This document shows positions 1 to 8,126 of a DNA stretch of 64,000 nucleotides, piece after piece. A model generated the notes under the pieces. That model was not told the DNA's origin. It made no database searches and saw only the letters and a list, made by a program, of their open reading frames with translations. Origin of the DNA: Pseudoflavonifractor gallinarum (GTDB lineage Bacteria > Bacillota > Clostridia > Oscillospirales > Oscillospiraceae). The DNA lies in the NCBI RefSeq assembly GCF_014982855.1, contig NZ_JADCKF010000009.1, forward strand, positions 1 through 64,000, read 5' to 3'. The position numbers and the translations under genes were made by a program. The stretch's first letter is position 1; every line of letters starts with the position of its first letter.

Positions 1-50
1 CAGCGAGCACCCCACTTTTTCGGGATACATTCTTTCTCGAAAGAAAGTAT

Positions 51-126
51 GCACCTTTAGCTCAGTTGGTAGAGCAACTGACTCTTAATCAGTGGGTCCC
101 GGGTTCGAATCCCTGAAGGTGCACCA
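51..126 (+). tRNA. tRNA-Lys (CTT)
   Basis: The sequence folds as a full cloverleaf with a 7-bp acceptor stem (GCACCTT with AAGGTGC), a D arm, and a 5-bp anticodon stem (ACTGA/TCAGT) enclosing loop CTCTTAA, so the anticodon is CTT (Lys, AAG). The T arm carries GGTTCGAATCC and the CCA end is encoded. It sits 2 bases before tRNA-Glu and looks co-transcribed with the following 5S genes. Confidence 0.96.
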
Positions 127-128
127 AC

Positions 129-203
129 GGCCCGTTGGTCAAGCGGTTAAGACGGCGGCCTCTCACGCCGCAAACATGGGTTCGATTCCCGTACGGGTCA
201 CCA
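129..203 (+). tRNA. tRNA-Glu (CTC)
   Basis: The acceptor stem is GGCCCGT/ACGGGTC with one G-U pair. The anticodon stem GCGGC/GCCGC encloses loop CTCTCAC, giving anticodon CTC (Glu, GAG). The T loop is GGTTCGATTCC and CCA is encoded. Confidence 0.95.
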
Positions 204-242
204 ATTTAATTATGGTTTTAACCGGAGACGGTTGAAATAGCA

Positions 243-359
<117 letters not shown>

Positions 360-361
360 AG

Positions 362-395
362 AACTGGACAGTCGTAAGATTGTCCAGTTCTTTTC
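362..395 (+). terminator. terminator between the 5S copies
   Basis: The inverted repeat AACTGGACA / TGTCCAGTT around a 10-nt loop is followed by CTTTTC directly after 5S copy 1. This resembles an intrinsic terminator or a processing stem between the two 5S genes. Confidence 0.7.
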
Positions 396-401
396 ACCAG
401 A

Positions 402-518
<117 letters not shown>

Positions 519-526
519 ATCAGGAG

Positions 527-556
527 CGGACAGTCCATGCGACTGTCCGTTTTTTG
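527..556 (+). terminator. terminator after 5S copy 2
   Basis: The stem CGGACAGT / ACTGTCCG around a 7-nt loop is followed by six T. This is a strong intrinsic terminator closing the tRNA/5S unit. Confidence 0.9.
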
Positions 557-586
557 TTTATCCTCATTTCGATAGGGGGCATCCAC

Positions 587-1279
587 ATGCGCTACAAACA
601 GGTGAAGAGAGGGATCTTTCTGGCCCGCCCGAACCGCTTCATAGCCCACGTGGAAGTGGACGGCAGCATGGAGGTCGTTCATGTAAAGAATACCGGCCGC
701 TGCCGGGAACTGTTGGTGCCTGGGGCGGTGGTCTACCTGGAGAAGGCGGATCAGCCCAAGCGTAAGACACAGTTTGATCTCATTGCGGTGGAAAAAGGTT
801 CCCTCTTGATCAATATGGATGCCCAGGCACCAAACCAAGTCTTTGGGGAGTGGGCCCAGGCAGGAGAATGGGTTTCAGGCTTGACGCTCCTGAAACCGGA
901 GACAAAATTTGGCCATTCTCGCTTTGATTTTTACTGGGAAGCAGAGGACTTTTCCACCAAACGGCGCGGCTTTGTGGAAGTAAAGGGAGTTACGCTGGAG
1001 GAAAACGGCGTGGTACTCTTTCCGGACGCCCCCACGGAACGCGGGGTCAAGCATATTGAGGAGTTGATTGCCTGCCATGCGGCGGGATACGAGGCAGCTC
1101 TTTGCTTTGTGGTACAGATGGAGGGAATGAGTTGTTTCCGCCCCAATGACCGGACCCACCCGGCCTTTGGGGAAGCACTGCGGCGTGCCCGGGAAGCAGG
1201 GGTACAGATCTTTGCACGGGAATGCCTGGTTTCTCCGGATAGTTTGACGCTGACAGGAAATATCCCGGTAGAGCTCTGA
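587..1279 (+). CDS. sfsA: SfsA family DNA/RNA nuclease-like protein
   Basis: A 230-residue protein matching SfsA in full length. The N-terminal OB-like part reads LARPNRFIAHVEV and NTGRCRELLVPGA. The C-terminal half is nuclease-like, with FDFYWE, GFVEVKGVTL and PDAPTERGVKH, which are the family's conserved acidic/lysine segments. The ATG at 587 is preferred because AGGGGG lies about 8 bases upstream; upstream codons run back into the 5S gene. SfsA was first described as a sugar-fermentation stimulation protein and is annotated as a DNA-binding or nuclease protein. The family is clear, the cellular role is not. It is followed after 17 bases by a peptidase gene on the same strand. Confidence 0.93.
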   Translation: MRYKQVKRGIFLARPNRFIAHVEVDGSMEVVHVKNTGRCRELLVPGAVVYLEKADQPKRKTQFDLIAVEKGSLLINMDAQAPNQVFGEWAQAGEWVSGLTLLKPETKFGHSRFDFYWEAEDFSTKRRGFVEVKGVTLEENGVVLFPDAPTERGVKHIEELIACHAAGYEAALCFVVQMEGMSCFRPNDRTHPAFGEALRRAREAGVQIFARECLVSPDSLTLTGNIPVEL

Positions 1280-1296
1280 ACGAGGGGGGGAGAGAG

Positions 1297-2028
1297 ATGG
1301 AACTGGACATGGAACGGGTATGGAGGGACCAGCAGAGGCCCATTCCCTGGGAAGAGGACCCGGACCTGAGCAGTGTACCCGCCCCACAGGACTGCGGGGA
1401 AGCCCTTCTGGATGTGACAGACCTCCATCCCCGAATTCGATTTGACCGCGCTTATCAGAAGCGGGGACTTCGCGGGGCCATGGACCGGTGTCTTATGCGG
1501 GAGGGGGTCTGGAAGAGGCTGTGTCAGGTGGTGGAGGGACTTCCAGCGTGCTATTCGCTGCTGATCTATGACTGTCTGCGGCCTCTGACCCTCCAGAAGG
1601 CCATCTATGAGGAGTTTGAGGATATTGTGCGGGCGCGTACCCCGGGCCTCCAGCCGGAAGAGGTGGAGCGGATCCTGAGTGATTTTGTGGCCAAGCCAGT
1701 CAAACGGCTCCATGCGCCCGCACCCCATACCACGGGCGGTGCGGTGGATCTCACTCTGTGCAAAAACGGCGTCCCGCTGGACATGGGGACCGGCTTTGAT
1801 GATCTGACCCCGGCAGCCCATACCCACTGGCTGGAAGAGCATCCGGAAAACCAAGCGGCTCTGGAGAACCGGCGTCTGCTCTTTCACCGGATGACCGGGG
1901 CAGGATTTATCAACTACTGCACCGAGTGGTGGCACTTTGCCTATGGAGAGCGGATGTGGGCCCACGCCCACGGGACCGCCCCGAAATATGGATTTTGCCC
2001 GGAATGTGATTTTCCAGACAAGAGGTAA
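1297..2028 (+). CDS. D-alanyl-D-alanine dipeptidase, VanX/DdpX-like (M15D)
   Basis: A 243-residue protein of the zinc-dependent M15D dipeptidase family, which cleaves D-Ala-D-Ala. Zinc-site residues are visible: HTTGGAVDLTL supplies His and Asp (the SxHxxGxAxD block) and EWWHF supplies the catalytic Glu and third His. The catalytic Arg lies in DCLRPLTLQ. Start ATG has GAGGGGGGAGAGAG upstream. VanX itself belongs to vancomycin resistance clusters, but no vanH/vanA ligase or VanRS lies nearby. A housekeeping role in peptidoglycan dipeptide recycling, like DdpX, is therefore more likely than resistance. No signal peptide is apparent, so it is probably cytoplasmic. Confidence 0.88.
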   Translation: MELDMERVWRDQQRPIPWEEDPDLSSVPAPQDCGEALLDVTDLHPRIRFDRAYQKRGLRGAMDRCLMREGVWKRLCQVVEGLPACYSLLIYDCLRPLTLQKAIYEEFEDIVRARTPGLQPEEVERILSDFVAKPVKRLHAPAPHTTGGAVDLTLCKNGVPLDMGTGFDDLTPAAHTHWLEEHPENQAALENRRLLFHRMTGAGFINYCTEWWHFAYGERMWAHAHGTAPKYGFCPECDFPDKR

Positions 2029-2063
2029 AAAATCGGACTGCAAATTTGCAGTCCGATTTTTTC
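2028..2063 (+). terminator. terminator after the dipeptidase gene
   Basis: AAAAATCGGACTGCAAA and its complement TTTGCAGTCCGATTTTTT form a long stem ending in a T-run, starting at the stop codon. Confidence 0.9.
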
Positions 2064-2068
2064 ATGGA

Positions 2069-2117
2069 TTGACACCTGCGCTATCCTATCGTATGATAAC
2101 TATAACGATATTCGATA
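2069..2117 (+). promoter_or_regulatory. sigma-A promoter with PadR-type operator
   Basis: TTGACA (2069-2074), a 17-nt spacer and TATGAT (2092-2097) make a near-consensus promoter in front of padR. Inverted TATCGT / ACGATA half-sites surround the -10, and GATATTCGATATA follows. Such AT-rich dyads are typical of PadR operators, so autorepression of the padR-DUF2812 operon is inferred. Confidence 0.7.
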
Positions 2118-2137
2118 TAGTCAGGGGAGGGAAAATC

Positions 2138-2461
2138 GTGGCGCGAAAAAAGCTGGATACGTTGACCGAGCCCATGTACTATGTCCTGCTGTCCCTGCGG
2201 CAGGAGCGCCACGGCTACGGCATTATGCAGAACATCTCCGCGCTGACCGGAGGACGGGTGAATGTGGGAGCAGGCACCCTGTATGCCCTCTTGGAGCGCT
2301 TTGAGAAGGATGCCCTGATCTGCCGCACCCGGGTGGAGGAAAACCGGAAATACTACCGCCTGACGGAAGAGGGGGATCGTGTGCTCCGGGTGGAGTATGA
2401 GCGCATCCGCCGTCAGACTGCCGATATGGAGCGCGTTCTGCGAGAGGAGGAGCAGAAGTGA
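2138..2461 (+). CDS. PadR family transcriptional regulator
   Basis: A 107-residue winged-helix regulator starting at GTG with AGGGGAGGG upstream. PadR hallmarks are LTEPMYYVLLSL at the N terminus, HGYGIMQ, then GTLYALLERFEKDALI as recognition helix and NRKYYRLTEEG in the wing. PadR proteins usually repress their own operon and a neighbouring membrane or transport gene in response to a ligand or envelope stress. Here the target is probably its own promoter and the two DUF2812 genes downstream, a common PadR-DUF2812 arrangement in Firmicutes. The GTG choice rests on the ribosome site; an upstream extension would run through the terminator. Confidence 0.92.
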   Translation: MARKKLDTLTEPMYYVLLSLRQERHGYGIMQNISALTGGRVNVGAGTLYALLERFEKDALICRTRVEENRKYYRLTEEGDRVLRVEYERIRRQTADMERVLREEEQK

Positions 2462-2520
2462 AGCGGGAGCGGGGCCTGGACCGGATGGAGGTCATTCTGG
2501 ACAGCTGAGGAGGCATGTGA

Positions 2521-3711
2521 ATGAGACGAAAATTGGGCCTATTTCTCTATGAGGAGATGGACTATAAGGCGGCTGAGGACTGGCTCAACCGCCGGGCGGC
2601 GGCGGGCTGGGAGCTGGACCGGATCTGGCTCAATGTGCTGGCCTGGTTCCGGCCCAGCGGGCGGACCGATCTGCGCTACTGTGTGGACCTGCACCGAAAG
2701 CCGGATGAATACGCCCTGGATATGGAGGACTACTACCAGCTCTGCGCCGACGCCGGATGGGAGTATGTGGCCCAGAGCGGCGGCATGGCCATCTTTGCCT
2801 CCAGCCCTGTGGCCCGGCCGGTGCCCCTTCAGACCGACCGGAAGATGGAGGAGCGTACCTACTGGAAGCGTGCCATCCGTCCGGCCATCTTGGGGCACCT
2901 GCTGTTGCTGGGGCTTCTGGCGGCTCTGGCGGCACTGTGGGGCTGGCTCCAGTGGCGCGGCGTGGGAAGAGCGGTGAAGCCCAGTGAGATCCTGTGCAGC
3001 ACCGCCTGCCTTTTGGGGGCGCTTGGTGTTCTCTGCTGTGTAATCGGACTGCTCTGGAGTATTCCGGCCGGACTGCTCCACTGGCGGCGCTGGAAACGGG
3101 CGGTGGAGCGGGAGGAGCCGGTGGCCAGCTCCCCCTTCTGGTCCCGCTTCCGGGGCGGCGTGGGGTGGCTGGGCTGGCTGCTCATGGAGCTGTGCGTGAT
3201 CTTTCAGCTGGTGGAGCTGTTTATCCCCTTCCTGGGATACAGCGGCTACGATGTGGCCGCCCACCGCCCGGAGCTGCGGGAGCGCCCTCTGGCTATGGCC
3301 GAGGAGATGGGGGTGGACCCCAATGCGGTGACGTACATCCGGGAGGAGCCGGTCTGGTCCCTGCTGGTACAGGGGCTCCGGTATCACGAGGACGCCCGGG
3401 AGGAAGAGGGATACCAGTTCCTCTCCTGCGACCGCTATACCTGTGTGAGCGATGGATACGCCTCCCTTCTGGTGCGGGCCATCCGATGGGAGAGTGGGCG
3501 CAGCGGGTACGAGGCATACGGACTTCTGGACTTTGTACCGGTGGAGCTGGGCCTGGATGAGAGCTGGAGCGCCCGGGACGGTTCCTTCCTCCTGCTGCGG
3601 GAGGGCTGCACGGTTGCCCTGGTGGGGGCGCATATTCTGGACGGAGGAGCGCCCGACCTGACCGGGGAGCGTATGTGGAATGCTGTCTTGGAGCGGCTGG
3701 ATCTGGAGTGA
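2521..3711 (+). CDS. DUF2812 domain membrane protein, copy 1
   Basis: A 396-residue protein. Residues 1-105 form a DUF2812 domain (DYKAAEDWLNRRAAAGWELDR, then a YCVDL strand and YYQLCADAGWEYV). A central part follows with about three hydrophobic membrane segments (near residues 120-145, 160-190 and 220-240) and a C-terminal extracytoplasmic or cytosolic tail. An AGGAGG site precedes the ATG by 7 bases. It lies downstream of padR and 4 bases before a paralogous gene. DUF2812 proteins are common PadR partners and have no established biochemical role; involvement in envelope stress is a guess from context only. Confidence 0.85.
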   Translation: MRRKLGLFLYEEMDYKAAEDWLNRRAAAGWELDRIWLNVLAWFRPSGRTDLRYCVDLHRKPDEYALDMEDYYQLCADAGWEYVAQSGGMAIFASSPVARPVPLQTDRKMEERTYWKRAIRPAILGHLLLLGLLAALAALWGWLQWRGVGRAVKPSEILCSTACLLGALGVLCCVIGLLWSIPAGLLHWRRWKRAVEREEPVASSPFWSRFRGGVGWLGWLLMELCVIFQLVELFIPFLGYSGYDVAAHRPELRERPLAMAEEMGVDPNAVTYIREEPVWSLLVQGLRYHEDAREEEGYQFLSCDRYTCVSDGYASLLVRAIRWESGRSGYEAYGLLDFVPVELGLDESWSARDGSFLLLREGCTVALVGAHILDGGAPDLTGERMWNAVLERLDLE

Positions 3712-3715
3712 AACG

Positions 3716-4888
3716 ATGAAAAAACGGTATGCGTTTTATGGCTTTCGGGATGAGGATTACCGGGCGGCCGAGACCTGGCTGGAGGACTGGAAAGCCCGTG
3801 GCTGGGAGCTGGAGCGGGTGCTGGCCGGCTGCATCGCCGTCTTTGTGCCCCTGAGCTGCCCGGAGGTGCGCTACACGGTGGACCTGGTTCCCGCGCGCAG
3901 GCGGGAGGAGTCGCAGGAGGGCTGGGTGGAGCGACAGGCGGAATATCGTCAGCTCTGTGCCGATGCAGGCTGGGAGCAGGTGGGGGAGAGCGGGGCACAG
4001 CGGATCTACAAATCCATCCGCGGACAGAACCCTGTCCCTCTTCAGACCGACCCGGAGCTGGAGCAGGCGCGCTTCCAGCAGCAGGTGGTGCGCCCGGCGG
4101 TGGAGTCCACGGCCAGTGTCCTCGTTACGGTGGTGCTCTCCACGCTACTCTTTTTTTACGCGGAGCGGAGGGCGGTCTACTGGTTTGAGCTCCTGCTCCA
4201 TCCGGGGGAGCTTCTGGCCCTGGGAATGATCGGGCTGGGGCTCCTGTGGCAGCTCTACAAGCTGTTCCATGTGTGCCGGTATGGCTGGAAGCTGCGGCGG
4301 GCCCAGGGGGAGGTCCTTCCGAGTCCCTCTCTCCGGGGCGCTCGGGTGCGGGCCTGGGGGGATGCCCTCTGGCTGCCTGTTCTGGCAGCGGCGCTGCTGA
4401 GTACCCTCTGGACGGGCAACCTGCGCACCGAGACGCCGCTGGATCCCGCACAGCTGGCAGAAGAGGGCCGGCCGGTGGTCACAGCGGCCGATCTGGGCGG
4501 AATCACCCGAACCGACGACATCATGTGGCAGGAGGGGAGCGGGCTGCTCTCCACAGTGAGTTTTGTCCAGAGCAGGGGGCCGGGGGGCATCCTCTACGTG
4601 GAGCGCTATGACGCGGCCACTTCCGCTCTGGCCGGGCGGGTGTTCCGGGAGCTAGAGCAAAAAGCGGACCAGGATGAGACCAAGGCCATACTCTGCGGCC
4701 GGGGCGAGGGGACAGCCATCCCGGTGGAGGTCTCTGGTGCGGAGGAGAGCGTGCTGTATCAATATGAGCGGGGTGAATATCTCATCCTCCGCAGGGGAAA
4801 GACGGTGGTCCGTCTTATGGCAGATTTGGACTTTACGGACCCGGCCCTTCTTGCTACAATAGTATCACAAACGAAATTAGGAGCGTGA
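3716..4888 (+). CDS. DUF2812 domain membrane protein, copy 2
   Basis: A 390-residue paralogue of the preceding gene with the same plan: DUF2812 at residues 5-110 (EDYRAAETWLEDWKARGWEL and YRQLCADAGWEQV), hydrophobic segments near residues 130-150, 160-180 and 220-245, and a C-terminal domain of unknown fold. The ATG at 3716 lies 4 bases after the previous stop, which suggests translational coupling. The shared order and motifs point to tandem duplication followed by strong divergence. The function is not known. Confidence 0.83.
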   Translation: MKKRYAFYGFRDEDYRAAETWLEDWKARGWELERVLAGCIAVFVPLSCPEVRYTVDLVPARRREESQEGWVERQAEYRQLCADAGWEQVGESGAQRIYKSIRGQNPVPLQTDPELEQARFQQQVVRPAVESTASVLVTVVLSTLLFFYAERRAVYWFELLLHPGELLALGMIGLGLLWQLYKLFHVCRYGWKLRRAQGEVLPSPSLRGARVRAWGDALWLPVLAAALLSTLWTGNLRTETPLDPAQLAEEGRPVVTAADLGGITRTDDIMWQEGSGLLSTVSFVQSRGPGGILYVERYDAATSALAGRVFRELEQKADQDETKAILCGRGEGTAIPVEVSGAEESVLYQYERGEYLILRRGKTVVRLMADLDFTDPALLATIVSQTKLGA

Positions 4889-4893
4889 TACCG

Positions 4894-5499
4894 ATGGCAA
4901 AGGTACTTTTCGTCAACGCCTGTGTCCGGGAGGAGAAGTCCCGCACTCTGAAGCTGGCCCGCGCCTTTCTGGCGGAGTACGCAGCCCTCCATCCGGAGGA
5001 CGAGATCACCGAGCGCAATCTGATGCAGGAGCGCCTGGAGCCCCTCTATCCCGACACGCTGGAGCTTCAGGAGTCCCTGCTGGCGGCCAAGCAGACCGAT
5101 CACCCCATGTTTGAGGTCTCCCACCAGTTTACCTCGGCCGACCGCATCGTCATCGCGGCCCCCTTCTGGGAGCAGTCCTTTCCCGCCCTGCTGCGGGTCT
5201 ATCTGGAGCGGATCTCCGGGGTCAATCTGACCTTCTACTATGACGAGGACGGGGTGGAGCACGGCCTCTGCAAGGCGAAAAAGCTCCTCTTCATCACCAC
5301 CCGGGGCGGAGATTTTTCTGCGCCGGAGGTCCAGTGGCTGGAACTGGGAGCCAGTCAGCTCAAGGTGATCTGCCATATGTTCGGCATTCCCGAGTTCCGC
5401 TGTATCGCGGCGGACGGATTGGATATCATTACAAATGACGCAGAGCAGATCATGGCTCAGGCTCTGGAGCGCTGCGTGGAAGAGGCGAAAACATTTTGA
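4894..5499 (+). CDS. NAD(P)H-dependent oxidoreductase, flavodoxin-like fold
   Basis: A 201-residue protein of the NQO1/AzoR flavodoxin-fold family, expected to bind FMN and reduce quinones, azo or nitro compounds with NAD(P)H. The N-terminal strand and FMN phosphate loop are KVLFVNACVREEKSRT; the middle block is RIVIAAPFWEQSFPALLRVYLERI; a late TTRGG segment also contacts flavin in this family. ATG 4894 is preferred over GTG 4885 because TAGGAG sits 10 bases before it, whereas the GTG would be one base from that site. The gene overlaps the next one by four bases. Confidence 0.85.
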   Translation: MAKVLFVNACVREEKSRTLKLARAFLAEYAALHPEDEITERNLMQERLEPLYPDTLELQESLLAAKQTDHPMFEVSHQFTSADRIVIAAPFWEQSFPALLRVYLERISGVNLTFYYDEDGVEHGLCKAKKLLFITTRGGDFSAPEVQWLELGASQLKVICHMFGIPEFRCIAADGLDIITNDAEQIMAQALERCVEEAKTF

Positions 5500-6503
5500 A
5501 CAAACCCAAGCTCCTGCTGCTGGCGACCGGCGGCACCATTGCGTCCCAGCCCACGAAGGAGGGACTGGCCCCCGGATTGGACGGAGAGGCCCTGACCGAT
5601 ATGCTGCCCTCTGCGGTGCTGAAGCGGTATGAGATCACGGTGCGGGATATCCTGCGCATGGACAGCTCCAATATCCAGCCGGAGGAGTGGCAGATCATTG
5701 GACGGCATGTCTTTGCCTCCAGCCGGGAGTATGACGGCATCGTCATTACCCATGGGACCGACACCATGGCCTATACGGCCTCCATTTTGTCCTTCATGCT
5801 CCAGGGGATCTCCATCCCGGTGGTGCTCACCGGGTCCCAGCTGCCCATTGAGCATCCCCTCTCCGACGGACAGGAGAACCTGCGCCTGGCGCTGGCCATG
5901 GCGGAGAGCGGGATCGGCGGCGTATTTGTGGCCTTTAACCGTAAGATCATCCTGGGCACCCGTGCGGTCAAGACCCGCACCACCGGATTTGACGCTTTTG
6001 AGAGCGTGAATTGGCCCTATGTGGCCCAGGCCTCCGGAGGCGGACTGGACTGTACCCCGGCCGCCCTTCCCCCGCTGCGGGGTGAGGGATGTGTGCTTCG
6101 AGACGCCCTCTCCCCCCGGGTATTTTTGATGAAGCTCACCCCGGGGGTGGAGCCTGAGATCTTTGACATGCTTCTCCAGATGCACTACCGGGGCATCGTG
6201 ATCGAGGCCTTCGGAGCGGGCGGCCTGCACTTTGTGCGGCGGGATCTGGTGGCCAAGCTCCAGGCGGCCGCGGCCGCGGGCGTGTCGGTGGTGGTGTGCA
6301 GTCAGTGCCTCTATGAGCCCAGTAATTTTGCGGTCTATGAGGTGGGACGCCGGGCGCTGGAGCAGGGTGTCATCCAGGGGCGGGACATGACCACCGAGGC
6401 GGCGGTCACCAAGCTCATGTGGGCCCTGGGGCAGACGCAGGACCCGGAGCAGGTCCGCCGTTACTTTGAGACCAGCCTGGCCGGCGAGGTGACCCTGGAG
6501 TAA
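5496..6503 (+). CDS. ansA: type I L-asparaginase
   Basis: A 335-residue asparaginase that hydrolyses L-Asn to Asp and ammonia. Both signature blocks are present: LLATGGTIAS near residue 10 with the nucleophilic Thr, and ITHGTDTMAYTA near residue 88 with the Thr-Asp pair. A conserved Lys follows in VLTGSQLP/AVKTRTTGFDAF. No signal peptide is seen, so it is probably the cytoplasmic type I enzyme. The start is a TTG that overlaps the previous TGA (TTGA); no later start would retain the first active-site block. Tight overlap suggests co-translation with the flavodoxin-fold gene. Confidence 0.93.
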   Translation: MNKPKLLLLATGGTIASQPTKEGLAPGLDGEALTDMLPSAVLKRYEITVRDILRMDSSNIQPEEWQIIGRHVFASSREYDGIVITHGTDTMAYTASILSFMLQGISIPVVLTGSQLPIEHPLSDGQENLRLALAMAESGIGGVFVAFNRKIILGTRAVKTRTTGFDAFESVNWPYVAQASGGGLDCTPAALPPLRGEGCVLRDALSPRVFLMKLTPGVEPEIFDMLLQMHYRGIVIEAFGAGGLHFVRRDLVAKLQAAAAAGVSVVVCSQCLYEPSNFAVYEVGRRALEQGVIQGRDMTTEAAVTKLMWALGQTQDPEQVRRYFETSLAGEVTLE

Positions 6504-6548
6504 TCCGCCGGGACCGTGTGATTCCAAAAGGTAATAAAGAGAAAAAAT

Positions 6549-6583
6549 AAAACAGCCTGTGGAATCCTCCACAGGCTGTTTTG
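6549..6583. terminator. bidirectional terminator between ansA and recR
   Basis: AAAACAGCCTGTGGA and TCCACAGGCTGTTTT form a long stem with A/T runs on both sides. It can serve ansA on the plus strand and recR on the minus strand. Confidence 0.9.
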
Positions 6584-6605
6584 CAGTTGTATGGGAGGGT
6601 GTCCC

Positions 6606-7208
6606 TCAGATCTCTCGCCGTCCCTCCAGGGCGCGCATGAGGGTGGCGTCGTCGGTATACTCCAGGTGGCTGCCCACCGGGATGCCGTAGGCCAGACGGG
6701 TCACCTTCACCTGGAAGGGCTTGAGGAGCCGGGAGAGGTACATGGCTGTGGCCTCTCCCTCGGTGTCGGGGTTGGTGGCCATAATGACCTCCCGCACGCC
6801 ACCGGCGGCCACCCGCTCCACCAGCTCCTTGATGTGCAGGTCGTCGGGGCCCACGTGGTTCATGGGGGAGATGACCCCGTGGAGCACATGGTAGAGTCCA
6901 TCGTACTCTCGAGCACGCTCGATGGCCACCACATCCTTGGGACTGGCCACCACACAGATGACACCCCGATCCCGCTTATCGCTGGAACAAAGGGCACAGG
7001 GGCCCTCGCCCTCGGTCAGATTCTGGCAGACCGGGCACAGGGAGATGGAGTGCTTGGCGCCTAAGAGGGCGTCTGCAAAGGCCTGTACGTCCTCGGCACT
7101 CTGGGAGAGGACGAAAAAGGCCAGGCGCTGGGCGCTCTTATGGCCGATGCCCGGCAGACGGGCGAACTGCTCCGTAAGGGTTTCCAGAGCAGGGGGAAAA
7201 TACTGCAT
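6606..7208 (-). CDS. recR: recombination protein RecR
   Basis: A 200-residue RecR, the DNA-clamp partner of RecO/RecF in gap repair. It has an N-terminal helix-hairpin-helix (FARLPGIGHKSAQRLAF), a zinc finger with four Cys (CPVCQNLTEGEGPCALC), and a Toprim domain (VICVVASPKDVVAIE to MATNPDTEGEATAMYL). The length is standard. GGAGGT precedes the ATG. In many Firmicutes recR follows dnaX and yaaK; here it instead follows rpe, so it has an uncommon neighbour set. Its stop is followed by a shared bidirectional terminator. Confidence 0.97.
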   Translation of the reverse strand: MQYFPPALETLTEQFARLPGIGHKSAQRLAFFVLSQSAEDVQAFADALLGAKHSISLCPVCQNLTEGEGPCALCSSDKRDRGVICVVASPKDVVAIERAREYDGLYHVLHGVISPMNHVGPDDLHIKELVERVAAGGVREVIMATNPDTEGEATAMYLSRLLKPFQVKVTRLAYGIPVGSHLEYTDDATLMRALEGRREI

Positions 7209-7235
7209 GGATGGACCTCCGATGATGGTTGAGAG

Positions 7236-7880
7236 TTAGCCCCGCAGAGCCGCGATGGCCATGGCGGGATCGGCCGCGCCGTAGACGGCAGAGCCGGCCA
7301 CCAGGGTGTCGGCCCCGGCGGCGATGACCCGGCGGGCGGTCTCGGGATTGATGCCGCCGTCCACCTGCAGCCGGCAGGCGGGGTTATACTGGCGGATCAG
7401 GGAGCGGACCTGGCTGATCGTGTCCAGCTGGTCGGCCATGAAGGACTGGCCCCCGAAGCCGGGTTCCACCGTCATGACCAGCACCATGTCCAGGTTTTCC
7501 AGGTAGGGCAGGATGGCCTTGGGAGAGGTGATGGGGCGCAGGGCCACCGCCTTCTTCACCCCGCAGTCCTCCATGACCCGCAGGGCCTGGGCAATGCCGG
7601 TGGGGCCGTCGGCCTCCAGATGGACCGAGAGGAGATCGGCGCCGGCCTTGGCAAAGTCCTCGATGTAACGCACCGGCTTATCGATCATCAGGTGCACATC
7701 CAGGAACATATCGGTGCATTTGCGAATGGATTTGACCACCGGGATACCGATGGTCAGATTGGGCACAAAGTGGCCGTCCATGACGTCCACGTGGAGCCAG
7801 TCGGCGGTGGAGACCCGCTTGATGTCCCGCTCCAGGTTTACAAAGTCCGCGGAGAGAATAGAAGGGGCAATTTTAATCAT
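7236..7880 (-). CDS. rpe: ribulose-phosphate 3-epimerase
   Basis: A 214-residue TIM-barrel epimerase that interconverts ribulose 5-phosphate and xylulose 5-phosphate in the pentose phosphate pathway. Diagnostic blocks are IAPSILSADFVNLE at the N terminus, WLHVDVMDGHFVPNLTIG with metal-binding residues, VHLEAD, MTVEPGFGGQSF and LQVDGGINPET. GGAGGA precedes the ATG. recR follows 27 bases downstream on the same strand, so the two are probably co-transcribed. Confidence 0.97.
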   Translation of the reverse strand: MIKIAPSILSADFVNLERDIKRVSTADWLHVDVMDGHFVPNLTIGIPVVKSIRKCTDMFLDVHLMIDKPVRYIEDFAKAGADLLSVHLEADGPTGIAQALRVMEDCGVKKAVALRPITSPKAILPYLENLDMVLVMTVEPGFGGQSFMADQLDTISQVRSLIRQYNPACRLQVDGGINPETARRVIAAGADTLVAGSAVYGAADPAMAIAALRG

Positions 7881-8126
7881 ACTTTCATCCTCCGTTCATA
7901 CCATGGAAAAGCTGTGGGGTATATACTCGTGGGAGGGCGGGCGCACCGCCCGTTCCCATTGCGCATAGGATAGTGCACGCGGCAGGGACGGCACGGCCGT
8001 CTGCACACAGAGACCGGCCGGAAGCTCTCCCCGGCCCCACGGGCCCGGAACCGGCAGGGAGCACTGTGTGCGCCGCTGGGTATAGTTGGCCGCCGGTGGG
8101 CTTCGCCGGCGGCCAACAAAGAGCGT
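7881..8126. other. intergenic region between ilvA and rpe
   Basis: This 246-base region holds no convincing gene. It contains two GC-rich hairpins: CGGGCG-CAC-CGCCCG near 7938-7952, and a 12-bp stem (GTTGGCCGCCGG / CCGGCGGCCAAC) at about 8087-8117 just past the ilvA stop. The latter could end ilvA transcription but lacks a T-run. No clear rpe promoter was seen. Confidence 0.45.

Noticed and set aside
1297-2028. Vancomycin resistance gene vanX
   Set aside because: No vanH, ligase or VanRS genes nearby; the family also includes housekeeping dipeptidases.
8087-8117. Rho-independent terminator for ilvA
   Set aside because: The stem is strong but no T-run follows, so it is listed only as a hairpin.
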